The position numbers and the translations under genes are program-made. The notes under the pieces are model-generated. The model searched no databases and was not told the origin of the DNA. It worked only from the letters and a program-made list of their open reading frames with translations. From contig NZ_JRKO01000015.1 in the NCBI RefSeq assembly GCF_000763885.1, positions 1 to 64,000 of the forward strand: a DNA stretch of 64,000 bases, in the 5' to 3' direction. This stretch comes from Paracoccus versutus (GTDB lineage Bacteria > Pseudomonadota > Alphaproteobacteria > Rhodobacterales > Rhodobacteraceae). Position 1 is the stretch's first letter; every line of letters begins with the position of its first letter. Positions 8,477-17,540 of this stretch are shown here, piece after piece.

Positions 8477-9205
8477 CTACGTGGTCAGCGGAACATGTCC
8501 GTGCCTCATGCTTGACTGCAAATCCCCCGGCTGACACGCTCGGGCAACCCATCCCTTGAAGGTGAAGGCGGCGTAGAACAGCTGGATATCCCTGAAACCG
8601 GCGGTCGTCAGCAGCAGTTCGTCTTCCTCGGGCGGCAGGACGGGCAGCTGTTCCTTTATGCTGGAGATCCCGGCCATGGCCTGCGCCTCGGGCGTGCCTT
8701 CCGCGATCAGCCAAGCCGCATTGCGCCGCAACCAGAGATCCTGCTGCCCGCCTGTTAGCGGAAAGCTGTGATGGGCCATGACGAAGGGCGCCGCGGGGCG
8801 GAGTCGGCGATGCAGTTCGCGCAGGGTGCGCAGGCGTTCGTCTTGCGACAGGAAATGTAGGGTTAGCAGGCAGGTCGCGCCGTCGAAGGGACCCTTGGGG
8901 GCATCGTCGATATAGCCTTGGTGAAAGGTCACCCGGTCGCTGTCCTGGCCCAGGGTGTCGCGGGCCTGCCCGATCATCGCGGGCGAAGGATCGACGCCAT
9001 CGAAGCGCCAGCCCGAATACGCCTGTGCAAAGGCTCGCAATTCCAGCCCGCCGCCGGCGCCGAGGACCAGGACCCGGCCATTTTCCGGCACATGTTCGGC
9101 CAGTAGGATCCCTGCCATGCGATGCATGTCGTGCAGGCTCGGGACATGGTGGGCGATGCGCGCGGCATAGCTGGCGGCAGCGCCCGGATGGGTCGCGCCG
9201 CTCAT
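8477..9205 (-). CDS. Class I SAM-dependent methyltransferase
   Basis: A 242-residue protein. Motif I (VLVLGAGGGLE, ~46-56), an acidic residue ending strand 2 (FDGVDPSP), and motif IV/post-IV (GATCLLTLHFL, then ELHRRLRP) fit a Rossmann-fold methyltransferase of the UbiE/COQ5-like type. The substrate cannot be read from sequence. Its ATG overlaps the stop of the flavoprotein gene (ATGA, 9202-9205), so it is translationally coupled as the last gene of the Rrf2-flavoprotein-methyltransferase operon. Confidence 0.85.
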   Translation of the reverse strand: MSGATHPGAAASYAARIAHHVPSLHDMHRMAGILLAEHVPENGRVLVLGAGGGLELRAFAQAYSGWRFDGVDPSPAMIGQARDTLGQDSDRVTFHQGYIDDAPKGPFDGATCLLTLHFLSQDERLRTLRELHRRLRPAAPFVMAHHSFPLTGGQQDLWLRRNAAWLIAEGTPEAQAMAGISSIKEQLPVLPPEEDELLLTTAGFRDIQLFYAAFTFKGWVARACQPGDLQSSMRHGHVPLTT

Positions 9206-10086
9206 TCCGGCCAGACCAGCGAGCGGTGCAGCTGCGCCCCGGCCCATGCCCCGTCCCCCACCGCCAATGACACCGAATGCGGCGCCCGCGCGACATCGCC
9301 GCAGGCGAAGATGCCCGGAACGCTGGTTTCCTTGCCGTCGCCCGTCATGATCTGGCGGCCCATCGGCGTCTCGATCAGCGTGCAGCCGGCCATCTCGGCC
9401 AGCGCACTGGCCGGCTCGGTCCGGGTCGCGGTGAACAGCCCGGCGAAGGGCAGCACCCGGCCGTCGCGCAACTCGATATCCGCCGCGCCGGTCAACCGCG
9501 AGATCGGCGTCTCCTCGATCGTGACGCCGCGCGCCTGCAGGTCGGCGCGCTGTTCGGGATCGAGGCTCAGGGCGCTGTTGGTCAGGAAAGTCACCTCGCC
9601 CCATTCCGGCAAAAGCTGCGCCTGGTGGAGCGACATCGCACTGCTGGCGATGACCCCGATCCGGCCCTGATCCAGTTCGTAGCCGTGGCAATAGGGGCAA
9701 TGGAACACCGTCCCGCCCCAGCGTTCGGCAAGGCCGGGAATCTCGGGCAGTTGATCGCTGACGCCGGTGGCCAGAAGGATGCGACGGCCCGCGAATGTGT
9801 CGCCCGCTTCCGTAGGAACCCGGAAGTCGTCCTTGCGGCCGGTGATGGTGCTGGCCGTGCCCTCGATCCATCTCACGGCAGGATAGGCCAGCAACTGGCG
9901 CCGGGCCTCGGCCCAGATGATTGCCGGGTCGACCCCGTCCTGCCCCAGAAAGCCGTGCGAATGGCTGGCGAAACGGTTGCGCCGCTGCCCGGCGTCGATC
10001 ACCACCACCTTGCGGCGGGCACGCGCCAGTTGCAGGGCAGCGGCCATCCCGGCATAGCTGCCCCCGATCACGATCACGTCCTGCAT
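9202..10086 (-). CDS. Thioredoxin-reductase-like NAD(P)/FAD oxidoreductase
   Basis: A 294-residue flavoprotein. The FAD Rossmann motif is at the very N-terminus (VIVIGGSYAGMAAALQLA), the redox-active pair is C130 and C133 in HCPYCHG, and the C-terminal FAD-binding motif GIFACGDVARAP is present. The length fits the short thioredoxin-reductase-like family (COG0492). It would move electrons from NAD(P)H to a dithiol partner, but no thioredoxin-like gene is adjacent. It lies between the Rrf2 regulator (3 bp gap) and the methyltransferase (ATGA overlap), forming a small operon probably controlled by that regulator. Confidence 0.88.
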   Translation of the reverse strand: MQDVIVIGGSYAGMAAALQLARARRKVVVIDAGQRRNRFASHSHGFLGQDGVDPAIIWAEARRQLLAYPAVRWIEGTASTITGRKDDFRVPTEAGDTFAGRRILLATGVSDQLPEIPGLAERWGGTVFHCPYCHGYELDQGRIGVIASSAMSLHQAQLLPEWGEVTFLTNSALSLDPEQRADLQARGVTIEETPISRLTGAADIELRDGRVLPFAGLFTATRTEPASALAEMAGCTLIETPMGRQIMTGDGKETSVPGIFACGDVARAPHSVSLAVGDGAWAGAQLHRSLVWPE

Positions 10087-10089
10087 GTC

Positions 10090-10533
10090 CTACTCCTGCG
10101 TGGCCCGCCTTTGCGCATGGCGGCGGGCGAAATCCCGGGCCAGATCGGCCAGCGTCACATCGGCGAAACGCGCCATCAGCAGCACCTCGGCCTCGGCGAA
10201 GGCGCCCTTGAGCGCGGCATTGACCGATTGCTCGACCAGGCATTCCGGCGTCTCGTTGCGGTTGCCGATGGCGAAGATCGCCGGCTCGCCCAGGGCTTCG
10301 TGCAACCGGCGCAGGCTGACCGTTTCCAGATCGGCCGAAATGCGCCAGCCGCCCGAATGGCCGCGCTCCGCCGTCACCAGCCCAGCCTTGCGCAAGAGAC
10401 CCATGGTCCGTCGCACCACGACCGGATTGGTGCCGAGGCATAGCCCGAGTGCCTCGGAGGTCATCGGGCCGTCCTGCTCGGCCATGTGCAGCAGGGCATG
10501 AAGGACCGAGGAAAGGCGGCTGTCGCGTTTCAT
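10090..10533 (-). CDS. Rrf2-family transcriptional regulator
   Basis: A 147-residue regulator starting at the ATG on complement 10531-10533. The N-terminal winged helix shows SRLSSVLHALLHMAE, LGTNPVVVRRTMGLLRKAG and the wing GHSGGWRIS, typical of Rrf2. The C-terminal helix region has a single Cys (TPECLVEQ) rather than the three-Cys cluster of IscR/NsrR, so it is not the standard iron-sulfur type and is closer to YwnA-like members. It is the first gene of the operon, and a palindrome ends directly at its start codon, which points to autoregulation. Confidence 0.85.
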   Translation of the reverse strand: MKRDSRLSSVLHALLHMAEQDGPMTSEALGLCLGTNPVVVRRTMGLLRKAGLVTAERGHSGGWRISADLETVSLRRLHEALGEPAIFAIGNRNETPECLVEQSVNAALKGAFAEAEVLLMARFADVTLADLARDFARRHAQRRATQE

Positions 10534-10550
10534 GTAACTATATATGTTAC
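10534..10550. promoter_or_regulatory. Palindromic operator candidate GTAAC-N7-GTTAC
   Basis: GTAACTATATATGTTAC is a perfect inverted repeat (5-bp arms, AT-rich 7-bp centre) lying immediately before the ATG of the Rrf2 gene on the minus strand. Rrf2 regulators commonly autoregulate through such AT-rich dyads. A dimer bound here would block initiation or translation of the whole redox operon. Confidence 0.55.
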
Positions 10551-10869
10551 GATTCGAGGCGAGCGTCAAGATGCGCACGGCTTCCCGTCACCAGGGCATC
10601 CCACCACCCGACGCGACCTTTCCGGGTCTGCACGGCGTCAACCTCACCCTGGCTACGGTGATCTTCGGCACGGTCCACGATGCGTTCGAGTTGGGTGTGA
10701 CTGACGTCGAAGGTGATGCGCTGCGCCAGCAGCTACTGGCGATGTGCCAAGCCAATCTGCAGATAGGGGGGCATAGCGGCCCTTAGCGGATAATCGGCAC
10801 GCGCGAATGCTGCGACTCGGCTGTCTCCAAGGCTGCCATTCAGCCGATGCTGCAGCAAGATGCTTGAGA
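10551..10869. other. Gap without a convincing gene
   Basis: 319 bp between the Rrf2 operon and the ATP-grasp gene. A short plus-strand frame ends at 10786 (closing residues ALRQQLLAMCQANLQ), which resembles the helical tail of a regulator, but it has no proper start, no ribosome site and no clear family. I treat it as non-coding or a degraded remnant. Confidence 0.3.
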
Positions 10870-11667
10870 TCACCTCTTGCCAACTGTGCAAGCCATGCCG
10901 TCTATCATCGCCGCGAGCTTCATGAGATCGGCCGCGTAAAACCCGGCGGCATTGATGCAGTTCGTCTCCACCAGCCGCAGACCTTCCTCGGTGCGGCAGA
11001 TGTCCATGACATAGGCGGGCGAATACCCCCCGTTCAGCCGGGCCAAGGTCTGGGCGAATTCAAGCGCGTCCTGATCGATCTCATGGCGATAGGTGACGCG
11101 TGCACCCTCCTTGTAGAGCGAATAGGTGACGACATCGCCGTTCACGATCCAGATGCGCCACTCCTTCAGGATCCGGGCCGGCGGGGTCAGCATCATCAGC
11201 GTGTCCGGGCGCAAGGAGCCATTGGGTATTTCGCCCGGATCAAGCGACATGACCTTGCGGGCCGTCTCGCGAATCTCCGCAGCGGTCTTGACGTTTCCCG
11301 CCTGTTCCTTGCTGTCGGCGACCGGACGAATGAACCAGTGACGGCCATCGTCCGGCAGTCCCGCCTCGATCTCGCCGACGCGAAGAAACGTCGCATCCGG
11401 CCCGTTGAGCATGAAGGGTTGCCACGGCTTCTCGTGGACGAAGGGCGCTACTCGGAAAACACCCGGATGGAAGCCTTTTGCTTCGGCGTATCGCCACAGC
11501 GTGTAGGAGCCGAACATTACCACGGCTTGCGGGTCGCGCACCTCCGGCTCGGGCACCAGATCGCCGACGAAGGGAACCACCTTGTGCCATGAATAGGAAA
11601 TGCCCAGCCGGTCCAGCGCATCCGCCAGCTTCTGCGTGTCCTCGAACCGCTGAAGAATCCACTGCAT
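10870..11667 (-). CDS. ATP-grasp domain protein of the R2K type (DUF4343-like)
   Basis: A 265-residue protein. The layout fits the small R2K-clade ATP-grasp enzymes: an N-terminal pre-ATP-grasp part (GISYSWHKV, then VVMFGSYTLWRYAE), a central HWFIRPVADSKEQAG stretch with the nucleotide-binding basic residues, and a C-terminal YVMDICRTEEGLRLVETNCINAAGFY with the metal-binding acidic/Asn residues. The family is predicted to make amide or peptide bonds, often as modifiers in conflict or metabolite systems. The substrate is unknown. The gene stands alone; it is followed by the TPR-CHAT gene's 3' side and preceded by a 200-bp gap (11668-11870). Confidence 0.75.
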   Translation of the reverse strand: MQWILQRFEDTQKLADALDRLGISYSWHKVVPFVGDLVPEPEVRDPQAVVMFGSYTLWRYAEAKGFHPGVFRVAPFVHEKPWQPFMLNGPDATFLRVGEIEAGLPDDGRHWFIRPVADSKEQAGNVKTAAEIRETARKVMSLDPGEIPNGSLRPDTLMMLTPPARILKEWRIWIVNGDVVTYSLYKEGARVTYRHEIDQDALEFAQTLARLNGGYSPAYVMDICRTEEGLRLVETNCINAAGFYAADLMKLAAMIDGMACTVGKR

Positions 11668-11870
11668 CCCGTTTCATATCCCTTGCCGCAACACTTCGCT
11701 GGAGAGCATGGAAGCGTTCGAAAGCCAATGACCGCTTGGAATGTTGCGCAACCTGCTGCGGCGCTTCATCGACATATCACGCTGCGCGGCCCCATCCGGG
11801 GCAAAATGAAACGGCCGGCGAGAGACAACCCGACAAACCTCTGGTGTGAATAGGCAGCGACCGGCCACCC

Positions 11871-14834
11871 TCAGTTCGCGATCAGCGCGAAGGCCAGCCA
11901 TGTGTCGTCCTCCACGTCCAGGCGCCCCTCTATCGCGTCCAGCTTGGTGTGGCGCATCGCCTCGTCATAGGAACCGGTTGCGGCCAGATGGGCATAGAAC
12001 CTGTCCATGAAGATCGCCGCGCCGCGGTCGCCGACCGGCCAGCGGGCCAGCAGGCTGCGGCGGGCGCCGGCGATGGCCAGTGCGGAAGGCAGACCGTTCA
12101 GCCCCTCGACATAGCTGCGGTCGCCCTGTGCGGTGTCGCAGGCCGACAGCACGACCAGGTCCACGCCCGACAGATCCCAAGAGGCGACCTCGGCGGCATA
12201 AAGAATCCCGTCATCGGCGGCTTGCCGCGCCTCGTCGCCATTCCCTGCCCCGGCCAGCGCGATGCCTGCCCGCCACAAGGGCGCGGTTTCGCCCGCCTCG
12301 ACCGGCCGGAAAAAGCCATGCGTCGCGAAATGCAGGATGCGGCGGCCGCCGGAGGTCGCGCGGACCTCCGCCTCGCCGGCATCGGTGCCGCGCAATATCT
12401 CGGGCTCATAGCCGGCGGCCGTCATGCGCGCGGCAATGGCCTCCACCTCCGGCCCCGAGGCGGGCAGCGCCGACATGCCGTCCGGCCCGTAATCGACAGC
12501 GCCGACCAGCAGCATCGGGCCGGGCTGCGCAACCTGCTCGCGATCCGCGGGCGGGATCGCGCGCGCATTGCGCAGGATGCGCACATCGCGGGTCTCGATC
12601 AGGGGGCGGCCCTGGCCGTCCAGCAAGCCGTCGAAGGGGATCAGATGCGTCACCCCGTCCGGCACCACGAACAGCCGCCCGACCTTGGCGACGCGGGCGC
12701 CGAACCGGCCGACCGTCATGTCATGAAGCTTGCGACGCGCCGCCTCGGTCATCAGCTTGCCGTCCGGCGGGATCAGCGCCTCGAAATCGGCGGCAAGCCC
12801 CAGGTCGGCCAGCATCGCGTCGCCGCCGTGCCAGGCCATCATCGCGAAGATCCGCTCCTCGACCTTGCCGCTGGCCGAGCGCAGGGGGACGCTGAGGAAA
12901 TCCAGCACCGCCTCGCCCTCGGCCAGTCCCGCAAGGATGGCCTCATAGGACCGCTGCCCTTCGCCCTCCAGCCGGGCGAGCCCGCCGATCCGTTCGGCCA
13001 GCCTGGCCTCGGCCATGGCCAGATCGGCATCGGTCGCATCCGGACGCGACAGGCTTTCCGCACGCAAGGCGCGGACCCGTTCCAGCAGCGCCAGGTCCTC
13101 GGGCGGCAGACGGTCGCGGAGGCCGTCCAGCAAGGCGCGTTCCAGGCTTCCGGGGGCCTTCCATTCGACCAGAAGCCGGCCGACAAGCTGCATGACCTGC
13201 GGCTTGTCCCGCAGCGCGTGGAAGCTGTAGCGCATGATATCGCCGATATTCTCGCGCGTCGTCGTCGCCACCTGTTCCAGCGTAGCGGGGTCCGAGGTCG
13301 AGGCGAACTCCCGCCGCGACCAGATGCGCAGACGGCGTTCCAGCTCGACATAGGTGGCGAGGCTTTCCTCGGTGTCCAGCGCGCTTTCGCTGCGGGCCAC
13401 GTTGGTCAGCATCGCCAGCGTCGTCGGATGATACGGGCCATGCCAGGCATCGGCGAGGCGCAGCGACAGGCGGTTGAGCGCAAGTTCGGTCCGTTCGTCG
13501 CCCCGTCGCCCGGCAATCCCCGCCAGCCGGTTGGCCAAAAGGACGTTATCGCCGCTGGGCTCCGCCCGGTCCGAGATGGCGTCCAGATCGAAGCCCTCGG
13601 CCGGGGCGGTGCCGGTCAAGGCCGCGATCATGTCGCGTTCCAGCCGCATGTCGCGCGTCAGGGGGTTATCGGGGCCACGCGTGCCTTCCAGCGTGGCGGT
13701 GATGGCGTCGTAATGCGCCTTGGCCTCGTCGGGCCGGTCCAGCCCAACCAGGTCGAGCGCGAGGTTCTTGCGGCTGGTCAGCGTCGCGGGATGCGCGGGG
13801 CCGAGATTGGCCTCGCGCCAGCCGTAGGCCTCGCGATCCAGCGGCTCAGCCTCGGCGAAGCGGCCAAGGGTGCGCAGCACCGCGGCAAGGTTGTTCGCCT
13901 GCAGCATGGTGTCGTCGCTGTCGCCCAGGGCACGCCTCGCCCGTTCCAGCGCATCCCGCAGCAGCGGCATGGCCGAGGCGGGCCGGCCGGCAAAGGCATA
14001 GGTCTGGCCCAGCCCGCCGATGGCCGCGATGGTATGGGCGCTGTCGGGGCCCGCCACGGCTTCGAGGATCTCGATGGCGCGCCGGTGATGGTCGATGGCC
14101 GCGTCATGGCGCCGCCGGTCGCGGTCCAGGATGGCGGCGTTGAAATGCGTGATGCCAAGCGAGAGGCTGGCGCCGTCCTCCTCCAGCGCGGCGATCAGGC
14201 GGGCGAAGACCTGTGCGGCCTCGTCAAGCGCGCCGCCGTCCTGGAGCACGATGGCGGTGTTGTTCAGCATCCGCAGGTAAAGCTCGGGGTCCCCTTTGGC
14301 CAGGACCGCGAAGGCTTCCTCGCGCAGCGCCCGCGCCTCGTCATGCCGGCCCTGCTGATCGAGCAGGCCGGAAAGCGTCAGCCGGCCGGCCTGCAGGGCG
14401 GGGGCGTCCTCCCCCCATGTGTCGCGGCGGAACGCGACCAGCCGGCGCGCGGCCGAGATGGCCATGTCCAGCCGCCCGGTCATGCTGGCGGCCTCGACCA
14501 GCAATTCCTGCCCGGCGTCGAACAGCTCCGGTGCGGCTATCGCCGCTTCCGTCAGACGCGGCCCAAGGGCCTCCAGCGCCAGGTGCGGCTGGCCGGTGGC
14601 ATTGGCGATCTCGGCCAGCCGAACCGCGATTTGCAGCGCCTCGGACCCCTGCGCCTGGTCCAGAAGCAGGCGATAACCCTCGAGCGCCTCCGCATGGCGC
14701 CCGGCATCGACATGAGCTTCGACGGCCTCGATGGTCGGCAGTTTGACGGGCCGCGCATGGACGGGTGCGATACAGCACCATCCGGCAAGAAGCCCCGCCA
14801 GCAGGATCGAGGCAGTTCCGCGTATGGCCGGCAT
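11871..14834 (-). CDS. Exported TPR-CHAT domain protein (caspase-like peptidase fold)
   Basis: A 987-residue protein from the ATG on complement 14832-14834, which gives a clean signal peptide (ILLAGLLAGWCCIAPVHA). Residues ~30-560 are helical tetratricopeptide repeats (recurring LNNTAIVLQ/LNRLSLRLA patterns). The C-terminal ~300 residues are a CHAT domain with the catalytic pair intact: H839 in HFATHGFF and C899 in VVLSACDTAQGD. The CHAT fold belongs with caspases and separase. The repeats probably bind a partner and the CHAT part may cleave it. A signal peptide on a CHAT protein suggests a periplasmic role. It is divergent from the Tat-exported protein at 15008. Confidence 0.88.
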   Translation of the reverse strand: MPAIRGTASILLAGLLAGWCCIAPVHARPVKLPTIEAVEAHVDAGRHAEALEGYRLLLDQAQGSEALQIAVRLAEIANATGQPHLALEALGPRLTEAAIAAPELFDAGQELLVEAASMTGRLDMAISAARRLVAFRRDTWGEDAPALQAGRLTLSGLLDQQGRHDEARALREEAFAVLAKGDPELYLRMLNNTAIVLQDGGALDEAAQVFARLIAALEEDGASLSLGITHFNAAILDRDRRRHDAAIDHHRRAIEILEAVAGPDSAHTIAAIGGLGQTYAFAGRPASAMPLLRDALERARRALGDSDDTMLQANNLAAVLRTLGRFAEAEPLDREAYGWREANLGPAHPATLTSRKNLALDLVGLDRPDEAKAHYDAITATLEGTRGPDNPLTRDMRLERDMIAALTGTAPAEGFDLDAISDRAEPSGDNVLLANRLAGIAGRRGDERTELALNRLSLRLADAWHGPYHPTTLAMLTNVARSESALDTEESLATYVELERRLRIWSRREFASTSDPATLEQVATTTRENIGDIMRYSFHALRDKPQVMQLVGRLLVEWKAPGSLERALLDGLRDRLPPEDLALLERVRALRAESLSRPDATDADLAMAEARLAERIGGLARLEGEGQRSYEAILAGLAEGEAVLDFLSVPLRSASGKVEERIFAMMAWHGGDAMLADLGLAADFEALIPPDGKLMTEAARRKLHDMTVGRFGARVAKVGRLFVVPDGVTHLIPFDGLLDGQGRPLIETRDVRILRNARAIPPADREQVAQPGPMLLVGAVDYGPDGMSALPASGPEVEAIAARMTAAGYEPEILRGTDAGEAEVRATSGGRRILHFATHGFFRPVEAGETAPLWRAGIALAGAGNGDEARQAADDGILYAAEVASWDLSGVDLVVLSACDTAQGDRSYVEGLNGLPSALAIAGARRSLLARWPVGDRGAAIFMDRFYAHLAATGSYDEAMRHTKLDAIEGRLDVEDDTWLAFALIAN

Positions 14835-15007
14835 GGGCAACGTCCCCCAGCTTCCGATGCCGCCCAGTGATAGGGTGGTTTCCTGCGGGATCCAATCCGC
14901 TTGCAGCCCGTATCGCACACGCCACCGCTCCGGCTCGGTGGTGCCACTTTCCCGCCCTTCCCGATGCTTGTAGCCTTCGACGGAGGCCCCAAAGCAGGAA
15001 GCACAGC

Positions 15008-15817
15008 ATGACTACCCCGACCCTTGCACGGCTGACGCGGCGGTCGCTGCTGGGTGCCGGGCTGGCCTGCCTTGCCCTGCGGCCGGCAAGCGCGGCCCCG
15101 GAATGGCGCCATATCGATCCTGTCGCCATCACCGCCGAGGACATCGCCTGGTTCCGGGCCTGCCGCGCCGTCTGGATCGACTGCGAATCCGGCGCGCCCG
15201 GCATCGTCCCCGGCGACATGACGCTGGAGGATTACGCCGCCGAGTTCGACAAGCCCTCTTCCACGATCATCGCGCGTATGGAGCGGCTGGTCTGCACCTT
15301 CTTCCTGCATGCCCGCTTCACGCCCGGCACTTACGCCTTCCGCCAGCCCGTCGAGGGCAGGGCCAGCTTCACCGTGACCCCGGACCACATCCGCCTGCTG
15401 CAAACGACCAGTTGGCGGGGCAGCGTGATCGACTGCAAGCGGCCCTATGGCGACTACGTGCATTTCGAGATCGACATGGCCCGCGCGCTTGGCCTGCCGG
15501 TCTTCCTGAGCCCCGAGGGTTATGACGAGATCGGCCCGGAAAACGAGGCGCGGATGGATGCGCTGCACGGCGAGATGCTGTTCGTGCTGCAAGCCTATCT
15601 GGAACATGCCGAGATGCGGCCGGGCGACTGGTTCATTCCCTATGACGGCTGGGAGGGCATCGTGATGCCGCGCTGCGTGCCGGTCGGTGCGGACCAGGTG
15701 GCGCGCTACAAGGCCGCCATGGCGGCGATCACCTTCCGGGGGATGTGGGAGACGCCCTATGACCTGGTCGTGCCCAGGATCAATGCCTCGGTCGCATTGT
15801 TTGCCGTGAAGGGCTGA
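15008..15817 (+). CDS. Tat-exported protein of unknown function
   Basis: A 269-residue protein starting at the ATG at 15008 with AGGAAG upstream. The N-terminus carries a twin-arginine signal (LTRRSLLGAGLACLALRPASA), so it is exported folded through Tat. The mature part is rich in Trp, Tyr and acidic residues (AVWIDCESG, PYGDYVHFEID, WFIPYDGWEG) and contains several Cys. No family is recognised. Proteins sent through Tat often carry a cofactor, but none can be named here. It is divergent from the TPR-CHAT gene, and the next two genes lie downstream on its strand. Confidence 0.7.
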   Translation: MTTPTLARLTRRSLLGAGLACLALRPASAAPEWRHIDPVAITAEDIAWFRACRAVWIDCESGAPGIVPGDMTLEDYAAEFDKPSSTIIARMERLVCTFFLHARFTPGTYAFRQPVEGRASFTVTPDHIRLLQTTSWRGSVIDCKRPYGDYVHFEIDMARALGLPVFLSPEGYDEIGPENEARMDALHGEMLFVLQAYLEHAEMRPGDWFIPYDGWEGIVMPRCVPVGADQVARYKAAMAAITFRGMWETPYDLVVPRINASVALFAVKG

Positions 15818-15913
15818 AGCGGGATGTCCCGCAAGGGATCGATATCACGCCTCGTTGCCGGTCCGGACCGCGTCGGCTACCAAGCCGCGAAAGCACAACG
15901 GGATGGGACGATC

Positions 15914-16885
15914 ATGAAAGCTCTGCTGGCTGCCGGACTGCTGCTTTGCGCAACGGCTGCACCCGTGCTTGGCAGTCAGGCTGACTGCCAAGCCGATCTG
16001 GATCTCCTGCGCGCGGCACTTGGCGATGCGTTCGCCCCCGACGACGCGAACCCTTTCGCCGCTTTGGAGCCCGTCAGCGAGGACGGCCGCTGCGTGCTGC
16101 GCGATCTGGCGGTGCAGATGCCGGACGGCGCCGCCCCGGGGATGCTGGAGGCGCAGGAGATTTCCTGGCGCGCGACCTGGCCTGACGAGGCGCCGGGCGG
16201 GGTGCCGCAAAGCCTGGTCCTGGACGTAAGCGGCGCGCGAATGGTGCCGCAGCTGCGGGACATGGCGGATATGGCCTATCAGATGCGGCTGACCGCCGAA
16301 CTGAGCAGCACCGACCTGCATCTCGACTACGCGATCGACCCGGCGGCAAAGCGGCTGGTGCTGAGCAGCCTGGATGTGGCGCAGACCGGCGGCAACCGCC
16401 TGGCCCTGAGCGGCACGGTCGAGAATTTTGACCTGGCCGCCCTGACGGCACAGCCGCCGCAACTGGACAAGGTGATGCAGTTCCGGCTGACGGATCTGGA
16501 CCTCAGGCTGCGCAATGCCGGCCTGTTCGAGAGCATGGCGATGCTGTGGCTGAGCGCGATCCAGCCGCAATTCGGCGACACGCCGGAGGCCGCGGTCGAC
16601 AATGTCAAGGCATGGCTCACGGAACAGATCGGCGCCATGCCCGATTACCTGGTGACGCAGGACAGTCGCGTGGCCATGGCGGCGATGGTGGCCACCCTGC
16701 CGCATCCCGAGGGGGTGATGCACCTGAAGCTGAGCACTGAGAACGGCATCGCCGGTCAGGATGTGATGCCGGCCTTCCTGCTGGGACGACCGACCTGGGC
16801 GATGCTGGAGCAGCCCCTGGCCGGGGTTCGGCTCTCGGCGGACTGGCAGCCGCCGGAAGCGTGCGATTGCGATGCAGACTGGTAG
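15914..16885 (+). CDS. Secreted/periplasmic hypothetical protein
   Basis: A 323-residue protein. The ATG at 15914 gives a normal Sec signal peptide (MKALLAAGLLLCATAAPVLG); a longer frame from 15824 would bury it. The mature part is mostly beta-strand and has a Cys near each end (DCQADLDLL; CDCDADW at the C-terminus). No family is recognised. The central pattern (LVLDVSGARM, LSSTDLHLDYAID, LSGTVENFDL) recalls lipid-binding or AsmA-like beta layers, but this is weak. It follows the Tat protein by 96 bp on the same strand. Confidence 0.6.
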   Translation: MKALLAAGLLLCATAAPVLGSQADCQADLDLLRAALGDAFAPDDANPFAALEPVSEDGRCVLRDLAVQMPDGAAPGMLEAQEISWRATWPDEAPGGVPQSLVLDVSGARMVPQLRDMADMAYQMRLTAELSSTDLHLDYAIDPAAKRLVLSSLDVAQTGGNRLALSGTVENFDLAALTAQPPQLDKVMQFRLTDLDLRLRNAGLFESMAMLWLSAIQPQFGDTPEAAVDNVKAWLTEQIGAMPDYLVTQDSRVAMAAMVATLPHPEGVMHLKLSTENGIAGQDVMPAFLLGRPTWAMLEQPLAGVRLSADWQPPEACDCDADW

Positions 16886-16945
16886 AAGGGCGTTGCCGGT
16901 TCGGACGGCCACCCTTCGGCATTCGCATTCCGGGAAGGAACCGGC

Positions 16946-17404
16946 ATGACACCCTTTCTCCTGCGCCCGGCCACCGATGCGGACCGCGACCGGATCGCCG
17001 CGATCTGGCATGCCAGTGCGAGCCTGCCCGGCGTGGGCCCGCCATCGATGCCGAGCCGGGCCGAGCTTCGCCGAAGGGTCGATGAGGACATGGCCGGTGG
17101 CTGGGAGGTCACGGTGGCCGACAGCGGGCACGAGATCCTCGGCTTCGTGGCGATCCGGCCCCGGGATGGCATCCTGGCGGAACTGTTTCTTTCTCCCAGG
17201 TGCATCGGCGGCGGGATCGGCAAGGCGCTCCTGGATCATGCCAAGGCGGCCATGCCCGGCGGCTTCACCCTGTTCACCACCTCGGAAAACAGCCGCGCCC
17301 GGCATTTCTACGAACGCGAGGGGCTGATCGCGCTGCGCGAGGAGCCGCATCCCCGGTCCGGCCATCCGGTGACCTATTACGAATGGGTCGGCGCAGGAAC
17401 ATGA
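16946..17404 (+). CDS. GNAT-family N-acetyltransferase
   Basis: A 152-residue acetyltransferase. The N-terminus (FLLRPATDADRDRIAAIW) and the acetyl-CoA loop (RCIGGGIGKALLDHAKA; the usual QxxGxG/A has C-I-G-G-G-I-G) are typical, and the C-terminal ENSRARHFYEREGL is the standard GNAT alpha4 segment. The substrate is unknown; small-molecule or protein amines are both possible. An AAGGAA ribosome site lies 6 bp upstream. It follows the secreted protein by 60 bp and may share its transcript. Confidence 0.85.
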   Translation: MTPFLLRPATDADRDRIAAIWHASASLPGVGPPSMPSRAELRRRVDEDMAGGWEVTVADSGHEILGFVAIRPRDGILAELFLSPRCIGGGIGKALLDHAKAAMPGGFTLFTTSENSRARHFYEREGLIALREEPHPRSGHPVTYYEWVGAGT

Positions 17405-17540
17405 ACGCAGGCCGGGGGGCAGGAAAACCCCAACGCCCGTTGACGAGTCAAGCCAGGGTAGCTGGTGCCCGAACTGGTCTGGCCTCGGTGCGCAGAGCCC
17501 CGGCCATGCAACGTGACGAAAGGTGTCCGAGCCGCCGCCC

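Noticed and set aside
10544..10786. Short plus-strand frame after the Rrf2 promoter
   Set aside because: The start overlaps the palindrome, there is no ribosome site, and only the tail looks protein-like. Possible degraded remnant, not callable.
11949..14870. Long plus-strand frame opposite the TPR-CHAT gene
   Set aside because: The minus strand has signal peptide, TPR pattern and catalytic His/Cys; the plus frame is Gln/Arg/Gly-rich noise from high GC.
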